Positions 1 to 8,325 of a stretch of 64,000 nucleotides of DNA are shown in pieces. Position 1 is the first letter of the stretch, and every line of letters starts with the position of its first letter. The notes below the pieces were generated by a model. That model ran no database searches and had not been told where the DNA came from. It saw only the letters and a list, made by a program, of their open reading frames with translations. The stretch lies in NCBI GenBank assembly GCA_031261445.1, contig JAISJQ010000024.1:1-64000 (forward strand), given 5' to 3'. Source of the stretch: Oscillospiraceae bacterium (GTDB lineage: Bacteria; Bacillota; Clostridia; Oscillospirales; Acutalibacteraceae). Made by a program: the position numbers and the translations under genes.

Positions 1-32
1 AGCGGACGCGCGATGCGCGCCCCTACGGGTTG
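1..32. repeat. Family A palindromic repeat, half element
   Basis: GC-rich sequence containing GCGCGATGCGCGC followed by CCCTACGGGTTG. The same block recurs at about 33029-33059 and in reverse orientation at about 2806-2837. It is one form of the interspersed CCCCTAC/GTAGGGG family found throughout the gaps of this window. Confidence 0.85.
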
Positions 33-134
33 AACTTGTTTGACTTGTATCGACAAATCGAGTTGCTGATAAAGAAAATGTTGCCACCGAACTCTCTCCA
101 GAAAGAAAAAACTATGGTAATTTTTGCGCAAATG

Positions 135-143
135 TGCTATAAT
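135..143 (+). promoter_or_regulatory. Extended -10 promoter of rel
   Basis: TGC-TATAAT is a perfect extended -10. No good -35 is seen. It lies 28 bases before the ATG at 171 and inside the longer open frame that could start at 30, which argues for the downstream start. Confidence 0.65.
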
Positions 144-170
144 GATAAAAAGCACAGTTGGAGCTTTCGT

Positions 171-2438
171 ATGTCCAAAGAACCCGATGTTCCGCAAATT
201 GACGACCCCGAAACCATGCGTGCGCTGGCCGACACGGCCTATGCGCGTTTGCGCAAAAAACTGGTGGACGACGATTCCACGCCCCAAACGCTCTGCCTCA
301 TGGACAGGGCGTATGCCTATGCGCTGGACGCGCACGGGCTGCAAAAACGCCGCAGCGGCGAGCCTTACATCACCCACCCCGTGGCGGTGGCGGAAATCTT
401 GCTGGAGTTTGGGCTCGATCCCCCCACGCTGGTGGCGGCGATGCTTCACGATGTGGCCGAAGACACCCAGGTCACGCTCCCGGCCATCACCAAGGCCTTT
501 GGCGAAGAGATTGCCAAACTGGTCGACGGCGTCACAAAGCTGACAAAGCTCGAAATCACGCAGGGCACGGTGGAAGAGCAGCAGGCCGAGAACATCCGCA
601 AGATGCTCATCTCCATGAGCGCGGACATCCGCGTGATTCTCATCAAGCTGGCCGACCGCCTGCACAACCTGCGCACGCTGGAATTTATGCCCACAGAAAA
701 GCAGCTACAAAAAGCCCGCGAAACGCTGGATATCTTCGCGCCCATTGCGCACCGTTTGGGCGTGCGCTGGGTCAAAGAAGAGCTGGAAGACCTGAGCTTG
801 CGCTATATCGATTCCCCGGCGTTTGCGGAAGTGCGCGACTTTTTGGAGAAGCACTCCGCAGAGCGCACGGACTTTTTGCGCTCGACGCAACAGGCCATTT
901 TGGACTGCGTGCGCACCCTTTGCCCCGATGCGGAAGTCAGCGGGCGCATCAAGAGTACCTACGGCATCTATCGCAAGATGTTTTTGCAGCACAAGGACTT
1001 CGACGAGTTGTTCGATGTCTTTGCTGTGCGCGTCATCGTCAACACCAAAGAGGAGTGCTACAACGCGCTGGGGCTCATCCACGCCGCCTTCACGCCCATT
1101 GCCGGGCGGCTGAAGGACTACATCAGTATGCCCAAGCCCAACGGCTACCAGTCCATCCACACGGTGGTGCTCGTGCGCAAACACGGCGAGGACGGCATCC
1201 CGTTTGAGGTGCAGATCCGCACGCGCGAAATGCACGAAATGGCCGAATACGGTGTGGCCGCCCACTGGAAGTATAAACGCCAACTCGTTGGCGCGAGCAC
1301 CGCGCTTGACAAGCAACTGGATTGGCTACGCAAACTGGTGGATGCCCAGCGGGAAGTAGACGAGAGCGAAGACCTCGTGCAGACGCTCAAGAGCGACTTT
1401 GTGCCGGAGGAAATCTATATCTCCACCCCCAAAGGCGATATCATCGCCCTGCCGCAGGGCGCAACGGTGATTGACTTTGCGTATGCGATCCACTCCGGCG
1501 TGGGGGAGAGGATGATCGGCGCGAAAATCAACGCCCGCATTACGCCGCTGGATACGGAGCTGAAAACTGGGCAGATCGTGTCCATCATGACCTCGCCGCC
1601 GCCCGGCGATGGCCCTAGCCGCGACTGGTTGTCCATCGCCAAAACGAGCAGTGCGCGATCGAAAATCCGCTCATGGTTCAAGCGAAAGGAACGCCCGGAG
1701 AACGTCCGCCGGGGCAGGGAAGAGCTCGAAAAAGAGCTGGGGCGCAATAAAATCTTCTTTGCCGATGACGACTTGCAAGACGTCCTACAGGACGCGGCAC
1801 GCCGCCACCACTTTGAGCACATCGATGACTTCTACGCGGCCATTGGCTACGGCGGCCTGTCGGTGTTTCGGATGCTTTCGTACTTCAACGGCGAAGCGAA
1901 GGAGCGCGCCCGCGCCCGAGATGCCGCCTTGGCCGGGGATACGCTGCAGATCACCGCGCCCGCCGAAATCCGCCGCGCGCGCAGCAAAGAAGGCGTGGTG
2001 GTGGAGGGGCTCGATGATGTGCTGCTCTCCTTCGGGCGCTGCTGTATGCCCCTGCCCGGGGACGACATCATCGGCTTCATCACCCGTGGACACGGCGTGC
2101 GCATCCATAAGCAGGACTGCACGAATGCCAGCGACAAACTCCGCGCCAAAGAGCCCGGCCGTTGGTTGACGGCCTACTGGGACACGGCGCAGAGCGGTCG
2201 CTTTGAGGCGTCGCTGCTGGTGGAGTACCAAAACCGCATCGGGATGCTCGCGGACATCTCCACGCTGTGCGCCAACATGCACGTGGATATTGCGCACTTC
2301 GGCTCGCGCGGCGTGAAAGACGACCAACGCTCGCTGGTGCTGGGCGTGATGGTCTCAGGCCCAGAGCAGGTCTCTCGCCTGCGCACAAGAATCCTAGAGA
2401 TACGCAACGTGACCAATGTGGAACGGTTTATGGAGTAG
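171..2438 (+). CDS. rel: Bifunctional (p)ppGpp synthetase/hydrolase Rel
   Basis: Makes and degrades the alarmone (p)ppGpp in the stringent response; cytoplasmic and ribosome-associated in known homologues. The 755-residue protein has the family's domain order: HD hydrolase with HDVAEDT at 93-99, synthetase with RLKD at 313-316 and the PKPNGYQSIH block following it, TGS at about 420-475, a helical region, and a C-terminal ACT domain at about 680-755. The R-x-K-D signature and intact HD box indicate a bifunctional Rel/SpoT type rather than a synthetase-only RelA. The ATG at 171 was chosen over the frame start at 30 because GGAG lies 7 bases upstream and the promoter sits between the two. A family B repeat begins directly after the TAG stop. 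Confidence 0.96.
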   Translation: MSKEPDVPQIDDPETMRALADTAYARLRKKLVDDDSTPQTLCLMDRAYAYALDAHGLQKRRSGEPYITHPVAVAEILLEFGLDPPTLVAAMLHDVAEDTQVTLPAITKAFGEEIAKLVDGVTKLTKLEITQGTVEEQQAENIRKMLISMSADIRVILIKLADRLHNLRTLEFMPTEKQLQKARETLDIFAPIAHRLGVRWVKEELEDLSLRYIDSPAFAEVRDFLEKHSAERTDFLRSTQQAILDCVRTLCPDAEVSGRIKSTYGIYRKMFLQHKDFDELFDVFAVRVIVNTKEECYNALGLIHAAFTPIAGRLKDYISMPKPNGYQSIHTVVLVRKHGEDGIPFEVQIRTREMHEMAEYGVAAHWKYKRQLVGASTALDKQLDWLRKLVDAQREVDESEDLVQTLKSDFVPEEIYISTPKGDIIALPQGATVIDFAYAIHSGVGERMIGAKINARITPLDTELKTGQIVSIMTSPPPGDGPSRDWLSIAKTSSARSKIRSWFKRKERPENVRRGREELEKELGRNKIFFADDDLQDVLQDAARRHHFEHIDDFYAAIGYGGLSVFRMLSYFNGEAKERARARDAALAGDTLQITAPAEIRRARSKEGVVVEGLDDVLLSFGRCCMPLPGDDIIGFITRGHGVRIHKQDCTNASDKLRAKEPGRWLTAYWDTAQSGRFEASLLVEYQNRIGMLADISTLCANMHVDIAHFGSRGVKDDQRSLVLGVMVSGPEQVSRLRTRILEIRNVTNVERFME

Positions 2439-2475
2439 ACAGAAGACAGAATGCAGAAGTCAGAGGGGAGATTTT
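2439..2475. repeat. Family B repeat at rel stop codon
   Basis: ACAGAAGACAGAATGCAGAA followed by GTCAGAGGGGAG directly abuts the rel TAG. Similar purine-rich CAGAAGACAGA/GTCAGAGGG tracts occur at about 32964-33024, 33238-33303, 40313-40355 and 61476-61511. Confidence 0.8.
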
Positions 2476-2502
2476 TCACACCTGCGCCAATGCGCATTGT
2501 GA

Positions 2503-2560
2503 CAAAACTAGGGGGGACGTCGTAACGCCCCCCTTACAAAAGCTTGTGGCTTTTTGTTGT
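2503..2560 (-). ncRNA. Candidate small RNA between rel and carB
   Basis: A consensus minus-strand promoter (2567-2595) has no gene ahead of it except antisense to rel. The predicted transcript of about 60 nt would fold into AAAAGC/GCTTTT with a 5-nt loop (2538-2554), then a strong stem of six G against six C extended by CGT-TACG-ACG (2511-2533), followed by TAGTTTTG. That arrangement is a plausible intrinsic terminator. No RNA family was recognised, and expression is an inference from promoter plus terminator geometry. Confidence 0.4.
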
Positions 2561-2566
2561 GTGTGT

Positions 2567-2595
2567 AGTATACTTGTTTGCAACGTATTTGTCAA
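2567..2595 (-). promoter_or_regulatory. Orphan minus-strand SigA-type promoter
   Basis: Reading the minus strand: TTGACA (2595-2590), 17-bp spacer, TATACT (2572-2567). It is near consensus but points into the 3' end of rel, with no minus-strand gene following. Confidence 0.55.
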
Positions 2596-2606
2596 GTGTT
2601 TTTGTG

Positions 2607-2990
2607 TGCAAGGTGTGGACAATCTACGTTGTTTATATGTAGGGGCGCACGTCCTCGTGCGCCCGCTGATCCCCCAAAACAAACCCTTTCTCCAGCGGGC
2701 GACCGGGGACGGTCGCCCCTACATCAACGCGAAATGTCCACACCTTGTGTGTAGAACTCAGGGCATTTCACCAGCTTTTTCGTTGAAAAAAATCAAACAA
2801 TTTCAACCCGTAGGGGCGCGCATCGCGCGTCCGCTGTTGAGAAGGCAGATGTCATACTATCTCGCATTAGAATGCTTCCGTAGGGGCAACCCTTGTGGTT
2901 GCCCCGATAATGCGTTTTGCGCAAAGGGCGACCACAAGGGTCGCCCCTACAAATCGAAAACTAGGGGGTAGGACACGCCCTACCCCTACA
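2607..2990. repeat. Cluster of family A palindromic repeats
   Basis: With its flanks this fills the 587-base gap between rel and carB; no gene is credible here. In order: a GTGTGGACAATCTACGTTG flank, then GTAGGGGCGCAC..GTGCGCCCGCTGAT; a GGGCGACC..GGTCGCCCCTAC unit; the CAACCCGTAGGGGCGCGC unit; and from about 2878 a composite of two hairpins (GTAGGGGCAACCC..GGTTGCCCC, about 20-nt linker, GGGCGACCACAAGGGTCGCC). A final GTAGGACACGCCCTACCCCT hairpin follows. The composite recurs at about 44590 and 48423. Confidence 0.85.
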
Positions 2991-2996
2991 GAGGCA

Positions 2997-3025
2997 ACAC
3001 CTATTCACTATGACTTATTACTTGA
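2997..3025. repeat. Family E repeat at carB stop codon
   Basis: On the minus strand TAATAAGTCATAGTGAATAGG follows the carB TAG within a few bases. A related TAATAGTGAATAGG series abuts the GH35 stop at 40034-40072. Confidence 0.65.
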
Positions 3026-6000
3026 CTAAATCGCGTTGGCAATATCCGTCACATGAATCGCGCCGCCGCCTACAAGTGCTGCGCTCTCCAATAGCACCTT
3101 TGCCGCGTCAATGCTTGTCAAACACGCCGCGCCGGCTTCGGAGGCGATGCGCCGCAGCTTGAAGCCGTCCCGCTCGGCCAAGCGGCCGTGGGTGGGCGTG
3201 TTGAGGATCAGCGAGACCGCGCCCGCGTGGAGCATGTCCAGAATGTTGGGGCTCGCCGCGCTAATGGCGTTGACCGTTTGGCAGGGGACACCTGCTTTTT
3301 CCAGTGCTCTTTGTGTGCCCGGCGTGGCATAGAACGTAAAGTCCGTCTGCCCCAGCGCGGCGAGCATTTGCGCCACCTCGGCCTTGTCTTTGTCGCACAC
3401 GGTCACAACGATGTTGCCGTCTGGGGGCAGGTGCATCCCGCCGCCGTCAAAGGCCTTGAGCAGTGCTTCGTTGTAGTTTTGGGCGATGCCCAGCGCCTCG
3501 CCCGTGGACTTCATCTCAGGGCCTAGGGCGGTATCCGCGCCGATGATCTTCTCAAAGCTGAACACTGGTAGCTTGATGGCATAGTAGCCGCTCTCTGGGC
3601 GCAGACCCGTGCCGTAGCCCATGTCCGCCAGCTTTTCGCCCAGCATCGCGCGGGTGGCCAGACTGATGGCCGGGATGCCCGTCACCTTGCTGATGTACGG
3701 CACGGTGCGGCTGGAGCGCGGGTTCACCTCAATGATGTACACCGTCTCTTCAAACACGATGAACTGGATGTTCATCATGCCCACCACTTGCAGGGCTTTG
3801 GCCAGACGGCGGGTGTATTCCACCAGCGTGTCCTTGATTTCCTGCGACAGGCTCACGGACGGATACACAGAAATCGAGTCGCCAGAGTGGATGCCCGCGC
3901 GATCAATGTGCTCCATAATGCCGGGGATGAGGATGTCCGTGCCGTCACAAATGGCGTCGACTTCCACCTCAAGCCCCATGATGTATTTATCGATGAGCAC
4001 CGGGTGCTCGTTCAGGTCGGGAATCATGCGGCGGATGATGCCCCAGAACTCGTGGATGTCCTCATCGCTCACGGCGATTTGCATTCCCTGCCCGCCCAGC
4101 ACGTAGCTCGGACGCACCAGCACGGGATAGCCCAAGCTGTGCGCGGCCGCCAGCGCGGCCTCTTCCGTGAACACGGTCTGGCCCTGTGGGCGCACGATGC
4201 CGCAATCCTCCAGCACTTCATCGAAGCGCTCGCGGTCTTCCGCGGCGTCCACGTGGTCGGCATCCGTGCCCAAAATTGGCACACCCAAATCGTGCAGGGC
4301 TTTGGTCAGCTTGATGGCCGTCTGGCCGCCAAACTGAACGATCGCGCCGTCTGGTTGCTCCAAGTCCACAATGTTCGCCACATATTCCGCCGTCAGCGGC
4401 TCAAAGTAGAGCTTGTCGGCCACGTCGAAATCTGTGGAAACCGTCTCTGGGTTGTTGTTGACGATGATGGCCTCACAGCCCGCTTTTTTGAGCGCCCACA
4501 CGCTGTGCACGGAGCAGTAGTCAAACTCAATGCCCTGCCCAATGCGAATGGGCCCACTGCCCAGCACCAGCACCTTTTTCTTTGTGCTCGCGGGGCTGAC
4601 CTCGTTTTCCACGCCATAGTCGCTGTAGTAATACGGCGTTTGGGCGCGGAACTCGGCCGCGCAGGTATCCACCACGCTGAACGCGGGGAGGATGCCCCAG
4701 CCGCGCCGCAGTTCTTTGATGGCGGCGGCGGAGGTGTGTAGTTGCTGGGCGATGACGGAATCCAAAAAGCCCATGTTTTTGGCCTTCTGTAGCACTTCTT
4801 TGCTACATTGCCCCGTGGCCAGCTGTGTCTGCATGTCCACCATGTTTTTGATGCGGTGGAGAAACCAGCGGTCAATTTTGGTGATGTCGAAGATTTCGCG
4901 CGGGCTCATGCCGTGATAGAGCGCGGCGGCGACCACATAGAGGCGCGTATTGTCCACATTGCGCAGCAGGGCACGCAGTTCGCTGACAGGCTTGTCGGTG
5001 TATTCGCGCAGGAGCAGGCTCTCGCGATTCTCCTCCAGCGAGTGCAGTGCCTTGTGCAGCGCCGCCTCAAATGAGCGCGAAATGGCCATCACCTCGCCCG
5101 TAGCCTTCATCTGCGTGCCCAAAGTACGCGCGGCGGTGACGAACTTATCGAACGGCCATTTGGGGATTTTCACGACACAATAATCCAGCGCCGGCTCAAA
5201 GCTGGCGTAGGTCTTGCCCGTGACGGCGTTGGGGATTTCGTCCAGCCCCAGCCCCAGCGCAATTTTTGCGGCGACGCGGGCGATGGGGTAGCCCGTGGCC
5301 TTGCTGGCCAGCGCGGACGAGCGGCTCACGCGGGGATTGACCTCAATGACGGCGTACTGAAAGCTGTCCGGGTGCAGCGCAAATTGCACGTTGCAACCGC
5401 CCTGAATCCCCAGCGCCGAAATGATGTTCAGCGCGGAGGAGCGCAGCATTTGGTAGTCCTTGTCCGTGAGTGTCTGGCTGGGCGCGACAACGATGCTGTC
5501 GCCCGTGTGCACGCCCACGGGGTCGAGGTTTTCCATGTTACACACGGTGATGCAGTTGCCCTTGCTGTCGCGCATTACCTCGTATTCAATCTCTTTCCAG
5601 CCGGAGATGCACTTTTCAATGAGCACCTGCCCCACGCGGGAGAGGCGAATGCCACCCGCCGCAATCTCCTCAAGTTGTTCCGCGCTGTCGGCAATGCCGC
5701 CGCCTGTGCCGCCTAGGGTGTATGCCGGGCGCACAATCACCGGGTAGCCGATTTTTTGGCTGAAGTCCAGCGCCGCCTCCACGCTCTCCACCACCAGCGA
5801 GTCAATGCACGGCTCGCCAATGCGCTCCATGGTGTCCTTAAACTCCTGCCGATCCTCCGCCATGCGAATAGCGTCGGCGTTGATGCCAATCAGGCGCACG
5901 CCGTATTCTTTCAGCACGCCTTTTTCGTCCAGCTCCATCGCCAGATTCAGCCCCGTTTGGCCGCCCAGCGTGGGGAGGATGGAGTCGGGTTTTTCCACAC

Positions 6001-6232
6001 GGATGATTTCTGTGAGGGTGGGGATGGTGAGCGGTTCAATATAGACCTTGTCGGCGATGTCGCCATCGGTCATGATTGTGGCGGGGTTGGAGTTGGCCAG
6101 AACCACCTCCACGCCCTCCTCGCGCAGAGAGCGGCAGGCCTGCGTGCCCGCATAGTCAAACTCGGCCGCCTGACCAATGATAATCGGTCCAGAGCCGATC
6201 ACCAGCACTTTTTTGATGGATTGATCGATCAT
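3026..6232 (-). CDS. carB: Carbamoyl-phosphate synthase large subunit
   Basis: Makes carbamoyl phosphate from bicarbonate, ammonia and 2 ATP for pyrimidine and arginine synthesis. The 1068 residues match the usual ~1070. There are two homologous ATP-grasp halves (about 1-400 and 550-935), each opening with a GSGPI(I/R)IGQ glycine-rich motif, an oligomerisation region between them, and a C-terminal MGS-like regulatory domain. The ATG at 6232 (MIDQSIKK) fits family length and has GGGGTG upstream; the in-frame GTG at 6268 is less likely. No carA is adjacent. The gene appears monocistronic behind its own promoter and an attenuator-like hairpin, with argF about 2 kb away on the opposite strand. 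Confidence 0.96.
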   Translation of the reverse strand: MIDQSIKKVLVIGSGPIIIGQAAEFDYAGTQACRSLREEGVEVVLANSNPATIMTDGDIADKVYIEPLTIPTLTEIIRVEKPDSILPTLGGQTGLNLAMELDEKGVLKEYGVRLIGINADAIRMAEDRQEFKDTMERIGEPCIDSLVVESVEAALDFSQKIGYPVIVRPAYTLGGTGGGIADSAEQLEEIAAGGIRLSRVGQVLIEKCISGWKEIEYEVMRDSKGNCITVCNMENLDPVGVHTGDSIVVAPSQTLTDKDYQMLRSSALNIISALGIQGGCNVQFALHPDSFQYAVIEVNPRVSRSSALASKATGYPIARVAAKIALGLGLDEIPNAVTGKTYASFEPALDYCVVKIPKWPFDKFVTAARTLGTQMKATGEVMAISRSFEAALHKALHSLEENRESLLLREYTDKPVSELRALLRNVDNTRLYVVAAALYHGMSPREIFDITKIDRWFLHRIKNMVDMQTQLATGQCSKEVLQKAKNMGFLDSVIAQQLHTSAAAIKELRRGWGILPAFSVVDTCAAEFRAQTPYYYSDYGVENEVSPASTKKKVLVLGSGPIRIGQGIEFDYCSVHSVWALKKAGCEAIIVNNNPETVSTDFDVADKLYFEPLTAEYVANIVDLEQPDGAIVQFGGQTAIKLTKALHDLGVPILGTDADHVDAAEDRERFDEVLEDCGIVRPQGQTVFTEEAALAAAHSLGYPVLVRPSYVLGGQGMQIAVSDEDIHEFWGIIRRMIPDLNEHPVLIDKYIMGLEVEVDAICDGTDILIPGIMEHIDRAGIHSGDSISVYPSVSLSQEIKDTLVEYTRRLAKALQVVGMMNIQFIVFEETVYIIEVNPRSSRTVPYISKVTGIPAISLATRAMLGEKLADMGYGTGLRPESGYYAIKLPVFSFEKIIGADTALGPEMKSTGEALGIAQNYNEALLKAFDGGGMHLPPDGNIVVTVCDKDKAEVAQMLAALGQTDFTFYATPGTQRALEKAGVPCQTVNAISAASPNILDMLHAGAVSLILNTPTHGRLAERDGFKLRRIASEAGAACLTSIDAAKVLLESAALVGGGAIHVTDIANAI

Positions 6233-6274
6233 TACACACCCCAAATGAGACTTTTCAGGGCAAGCCACTTGCAG

Positions 6275-6316
6275 AAAAAAAGAGCCTAACGGCAGAAAAA
6301 TCTGCCCCGTGGCTCC
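6275..6316 (-). terminator. Terminator-like attenuator in the carB leader
   Basis: On the minus strand, between the carB promoter and its start, a nested hairpin (outer GAGCC 6315-6311 with GGCTC 6286-6282; inner GGCAGA/TCTGCC) is followed by a run of T (6281-6275). With no minus-strand gene upstream to terminate, it most likely attenuates carB transcription. The trigger is unknown; a clear PyrR-binding consensus was not found. Confidence 0.65.
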
Positions 6317-6348
6317 TTTCTTGAGGATTCGCGTGGGTTGCAGGGTAT

Positions 6349-6377
6349 ATTATAGCGGATTTTGCGGAAAAATGCAA
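6349..6377 (-). promoter_or_regulatory. carB promoter
   Basis: Minus strand: TTGCAT (6377-6372), 17-bp spacer, TATAAT (6354-6349). This gives a leader of about 110 nt carrying the attenuator-like hairpin. Confidence 0.75.
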
Positions 6378-6405
6378 CCGGGTGTGCGCCAAACGCGAAA
6401 AGCGC

Positions 6406-6434
6406 TTGCGTTTACAAGCGAAATATGGTAAAAT
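6406..6434 (+). promoter_or_regulatory. glnS promoter
   Basis: TTGCGT, 17-bp spacer, TAAAAT; about 60 bases upstream of the glnS ATG and divergent from the carB promoter. Confidence 0.7.
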
Positions 6435-6494
6435 ATGCTCCATTCTGGATACCCTATCTCCGTGCGCCGGCACGAACAAATAAGGAGTACTGCC

Positions 6495-8153
6495 ATGCCG
6501 ACCGAAGAGAACCGCAGCGGACTGACCAGCAACTTTATCACCGATTTTATTGATGAAGACTTAGCCGGTGGCGTCAACACCCGCATTCAGACACGCTTTC
6601 CGCCCGAACCCAACGGCTATCTCCACATCGGGCACGCCAAGGCGCTCGCCATCGACTTCATGACCGCCCAAAAGTACGGCGGTGTTTGCAATTTGCGCAT
6701 GGATGACACCAATCCCGCCAAAGAGGACGAGGAATACGTGGATGCCATCCAAGAGGACATCCGTTGGCTGGGCTTCCAGTGGAGCGAGATGTTCTATGCC
6801 TCCAGCTACTTTGACTTCCTGTTTGAGTGCGCCGTGAAGCTCATAAAAAAGGGCAAGGCCTATGTGGACGACCTGACCGCCGAGGAGATCCGTGCCCACC
6901 GCGGGACGCTCACCGAAGCGGGTACAAACTCTCCCTTCCGCGAGCGCTCTGTGGACGAAAACTTGGATCTGTTTTTGCGCATGGAAAAGGGCGAGTTTGC
7001 CGACGGAAGTCGCGTGCTGCGCGCGAAAATCGACATGGCCAGCCCCAACATCAACCTGCGCGACCCCGTGATCTACCGCATCGCGCACATTCCGCACCAC
7101 CAGACGGGCGAGCGCTGGTGCATCTATCCCATGTACGACTTTGCGCACCCGCTGAGCGATGCCGCCGAAAAGGTGACCTATTCGCTCTGCTCGCTGGAAT
7201 TTGAGAACCACAGGCCGCTGTATGACTGGTTCGTGCGCGAAATCGGCTTTGCCGAGCCGCCGCGTCAGATTGAGTTTGCGCGTCTGAACCTGAACTACTG
7301 CGTCACCAGCAAGCGCAAAAACCTCCAGATGGTGCAGGAGGGCATTGTTTCTGGCTGGGACGACCCGCGCATGATTACGCTGTGCGGAATGCGGCGGCGC
7401 GGGTATCCGGCAGCGGCGATCCTAGATTTTGTGGGCAAAGTGGGCGTGGCCAAGGCCTATAGCGTGGTGGATTACGCCCTGCTGGAGGCCTGCGTCCGCG
7501 ACCGCCTAAACGAGAGCGCCCCCCGCGCCATGGCCGTCCTGCACCCCCTGAAGGTAATCATTGAGAACTACCCCGAAGGGCAGACGGAGCAGTTGGCGGT
7601 GGAAGTGCACCCCCAAAAGCCAGAGCTGGGCATGCGCACGGTCCGCTTTGGGCGGGAGATTTTTGTGGAGCGAGACGACTTCATGCTCGTACCGCCGCGC
7701 AAGTATTTCCGCCTCTTTCCCGGCAACGAGGTGCGCCTCAAGGGCGCGTATTACATCACCTGCACGGGCTACGAAACCGATGACGAGGGCAACGTCACAC
7801 TGCTACGTGCCACCTACGACCCTGCCACCCGTGGCGGCGACAGCCCCGACAAGCGCAAAGTGCGCGGCACGCTCCACTGGGTTAGCGCGGCGGACTGCGT
7901 ACCCGCCACGTTGCGGCTCTACGACCGCCTCTTCAAGACCGAAAATCCCGACACGGGCGACACGTTCCTTGAGAACCTAAATCCGCAGAGCATCCAAATA
8001 CTGGAGGGCGCACTGCTAGAGGGGGGGGTTGCGGACATCGTGCCCGGCGACACGTTCCAGTTCATGCGGCAGGGCTATTTCTGCGTGGACAAGGATTCCG
8101 CACCCGGCGCGTTGGTGCTCAACCGCACGGTGGCGCTCAATTCGTCGTGGTGA
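6495..8153 (+). CDS. glnS: Glutaminyl-tRNA synthetase
   Basis: Charges tRNA-Gln directly with glutamine. The 552 residues match GlnRS length. The class I HIGH-type motif PPEPNGYLHIGHAKA lies near residue 35, and the KMSKS-type loop reads VTSKRKN, with Thr where Met is usual. The C-terminal anticodon-binding beta-barrel region (KVIIENYPEG onward) is complete. The ATG at 6495 has TAAGGAG 7 bases upstream; an earlier in-frame ATG at 6435 overlaps the promoter. Many Bacillota lack GlnRS and use Glu-tRNA-Gln amidation, so its presence is notable. A family C repeat starts at the TGA stop. Confidence 0.95.
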   Translation: MPTEENRSGLTSNFITDFIDEDLAGGVNTRIQTRFPPEPNGYLHIGHAKALAIDFMTAQKYGGVCNLRMDDTNPAKEDEEYVDAIQEDIRWLGFQWSEMFYASSYFDFLFECAVKLIKKGKAYVDDLTAEEIRAHRGTLTEAGTNSPFRERSVDENLDLFLRMEKGEFADGSRVLRAKIDMASPNINLRDPVIYRIAHIPHHQTGERWCIYPMYDFAHPLSDAAEKVTYSLCSLEFENHRPLYDWFVREIGFAEPPRQIEFARLNLNYCVTSKRKNLQMVQEGIVSGWDDPRMITLCGMRRRGYPAAAILDFVGKVGVAKAYSVVDYALLEACVRDRLNESAPRAMAVLHPLKVIIENYPEGQTEQLAVEVHPQKPELGMRTVRFGREIFVERDDFMLVPPRKYFRLFPGNEVRLKGAYYITCTGYETDDEGNVTLLRATYDPATRGGDSPDKRKVRGTLHWVSAADCVPATLRLYDRLFKTENPDTGDTFLENLNPQSIQILEGALLEGGVADIVPGDTFQFMRQGYFCVDKDSAPGALVLNRTVALNSSW

Positions 8154-8187
8154 ACTAGATTCTAGATGTTAGAGACTAGATGCTAGA
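8154..8187. repeat. Family C repeat at glnS stop codon
   Basis: ACTAGATTCTAGATGTTAGA then GACTAGATGCTAGATTTT, directly after the glnS TGA. Related CTAGATGTTAGAG-type tracts lie at about 28495-28560 and, reversed, at 38184-38220. Confidence 0.8.
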
Positions 8188-8268
8188 TTTTCCGCCAAAA
8201 ACGTTCCGCGCAAATCGAACAGTTCGATGCCCGCTCGTTGAATAAAAATTCAATCTTTGCGAATAAAC

Positions 8269-8297
8269 TTGCATTTTGTACGGGTTTGTGTTATACT
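8269..8297 (+). promoter_or_regulatory. argF promoter
   Basis: TTGCAT, 17-bp spacer, TATACT, 29 bases before the argF ATG. No ARG-box was identified with confidence. Confidence 0.7.
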
Positions 8298-8325
8298 ATG
8301 CAACGCAAGCACAAGGAGGCAAATC

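Noticed and set aside
2267-2971. Long plus-strand open frame overlapping the rel 3' end and the repeat region
   Set aside because: Its second half translates repeat DNA, it has no ribosome site, and the first part overlaps the ACT domain of rel.
2607-3000. Possible CRISPR-like array of short direct repeats
   Set aside because: Units differ in sequence and orientation, are palindromes, spacing is irregular, and no cas gene is nearby; they are interspersed repeats.
6275-6342. PyrR-binding site in the carB leader
   Set aside because: The leader has a terminator-like hairpin but not the conserved PyrR loop sequence; no specific regulator can be named.
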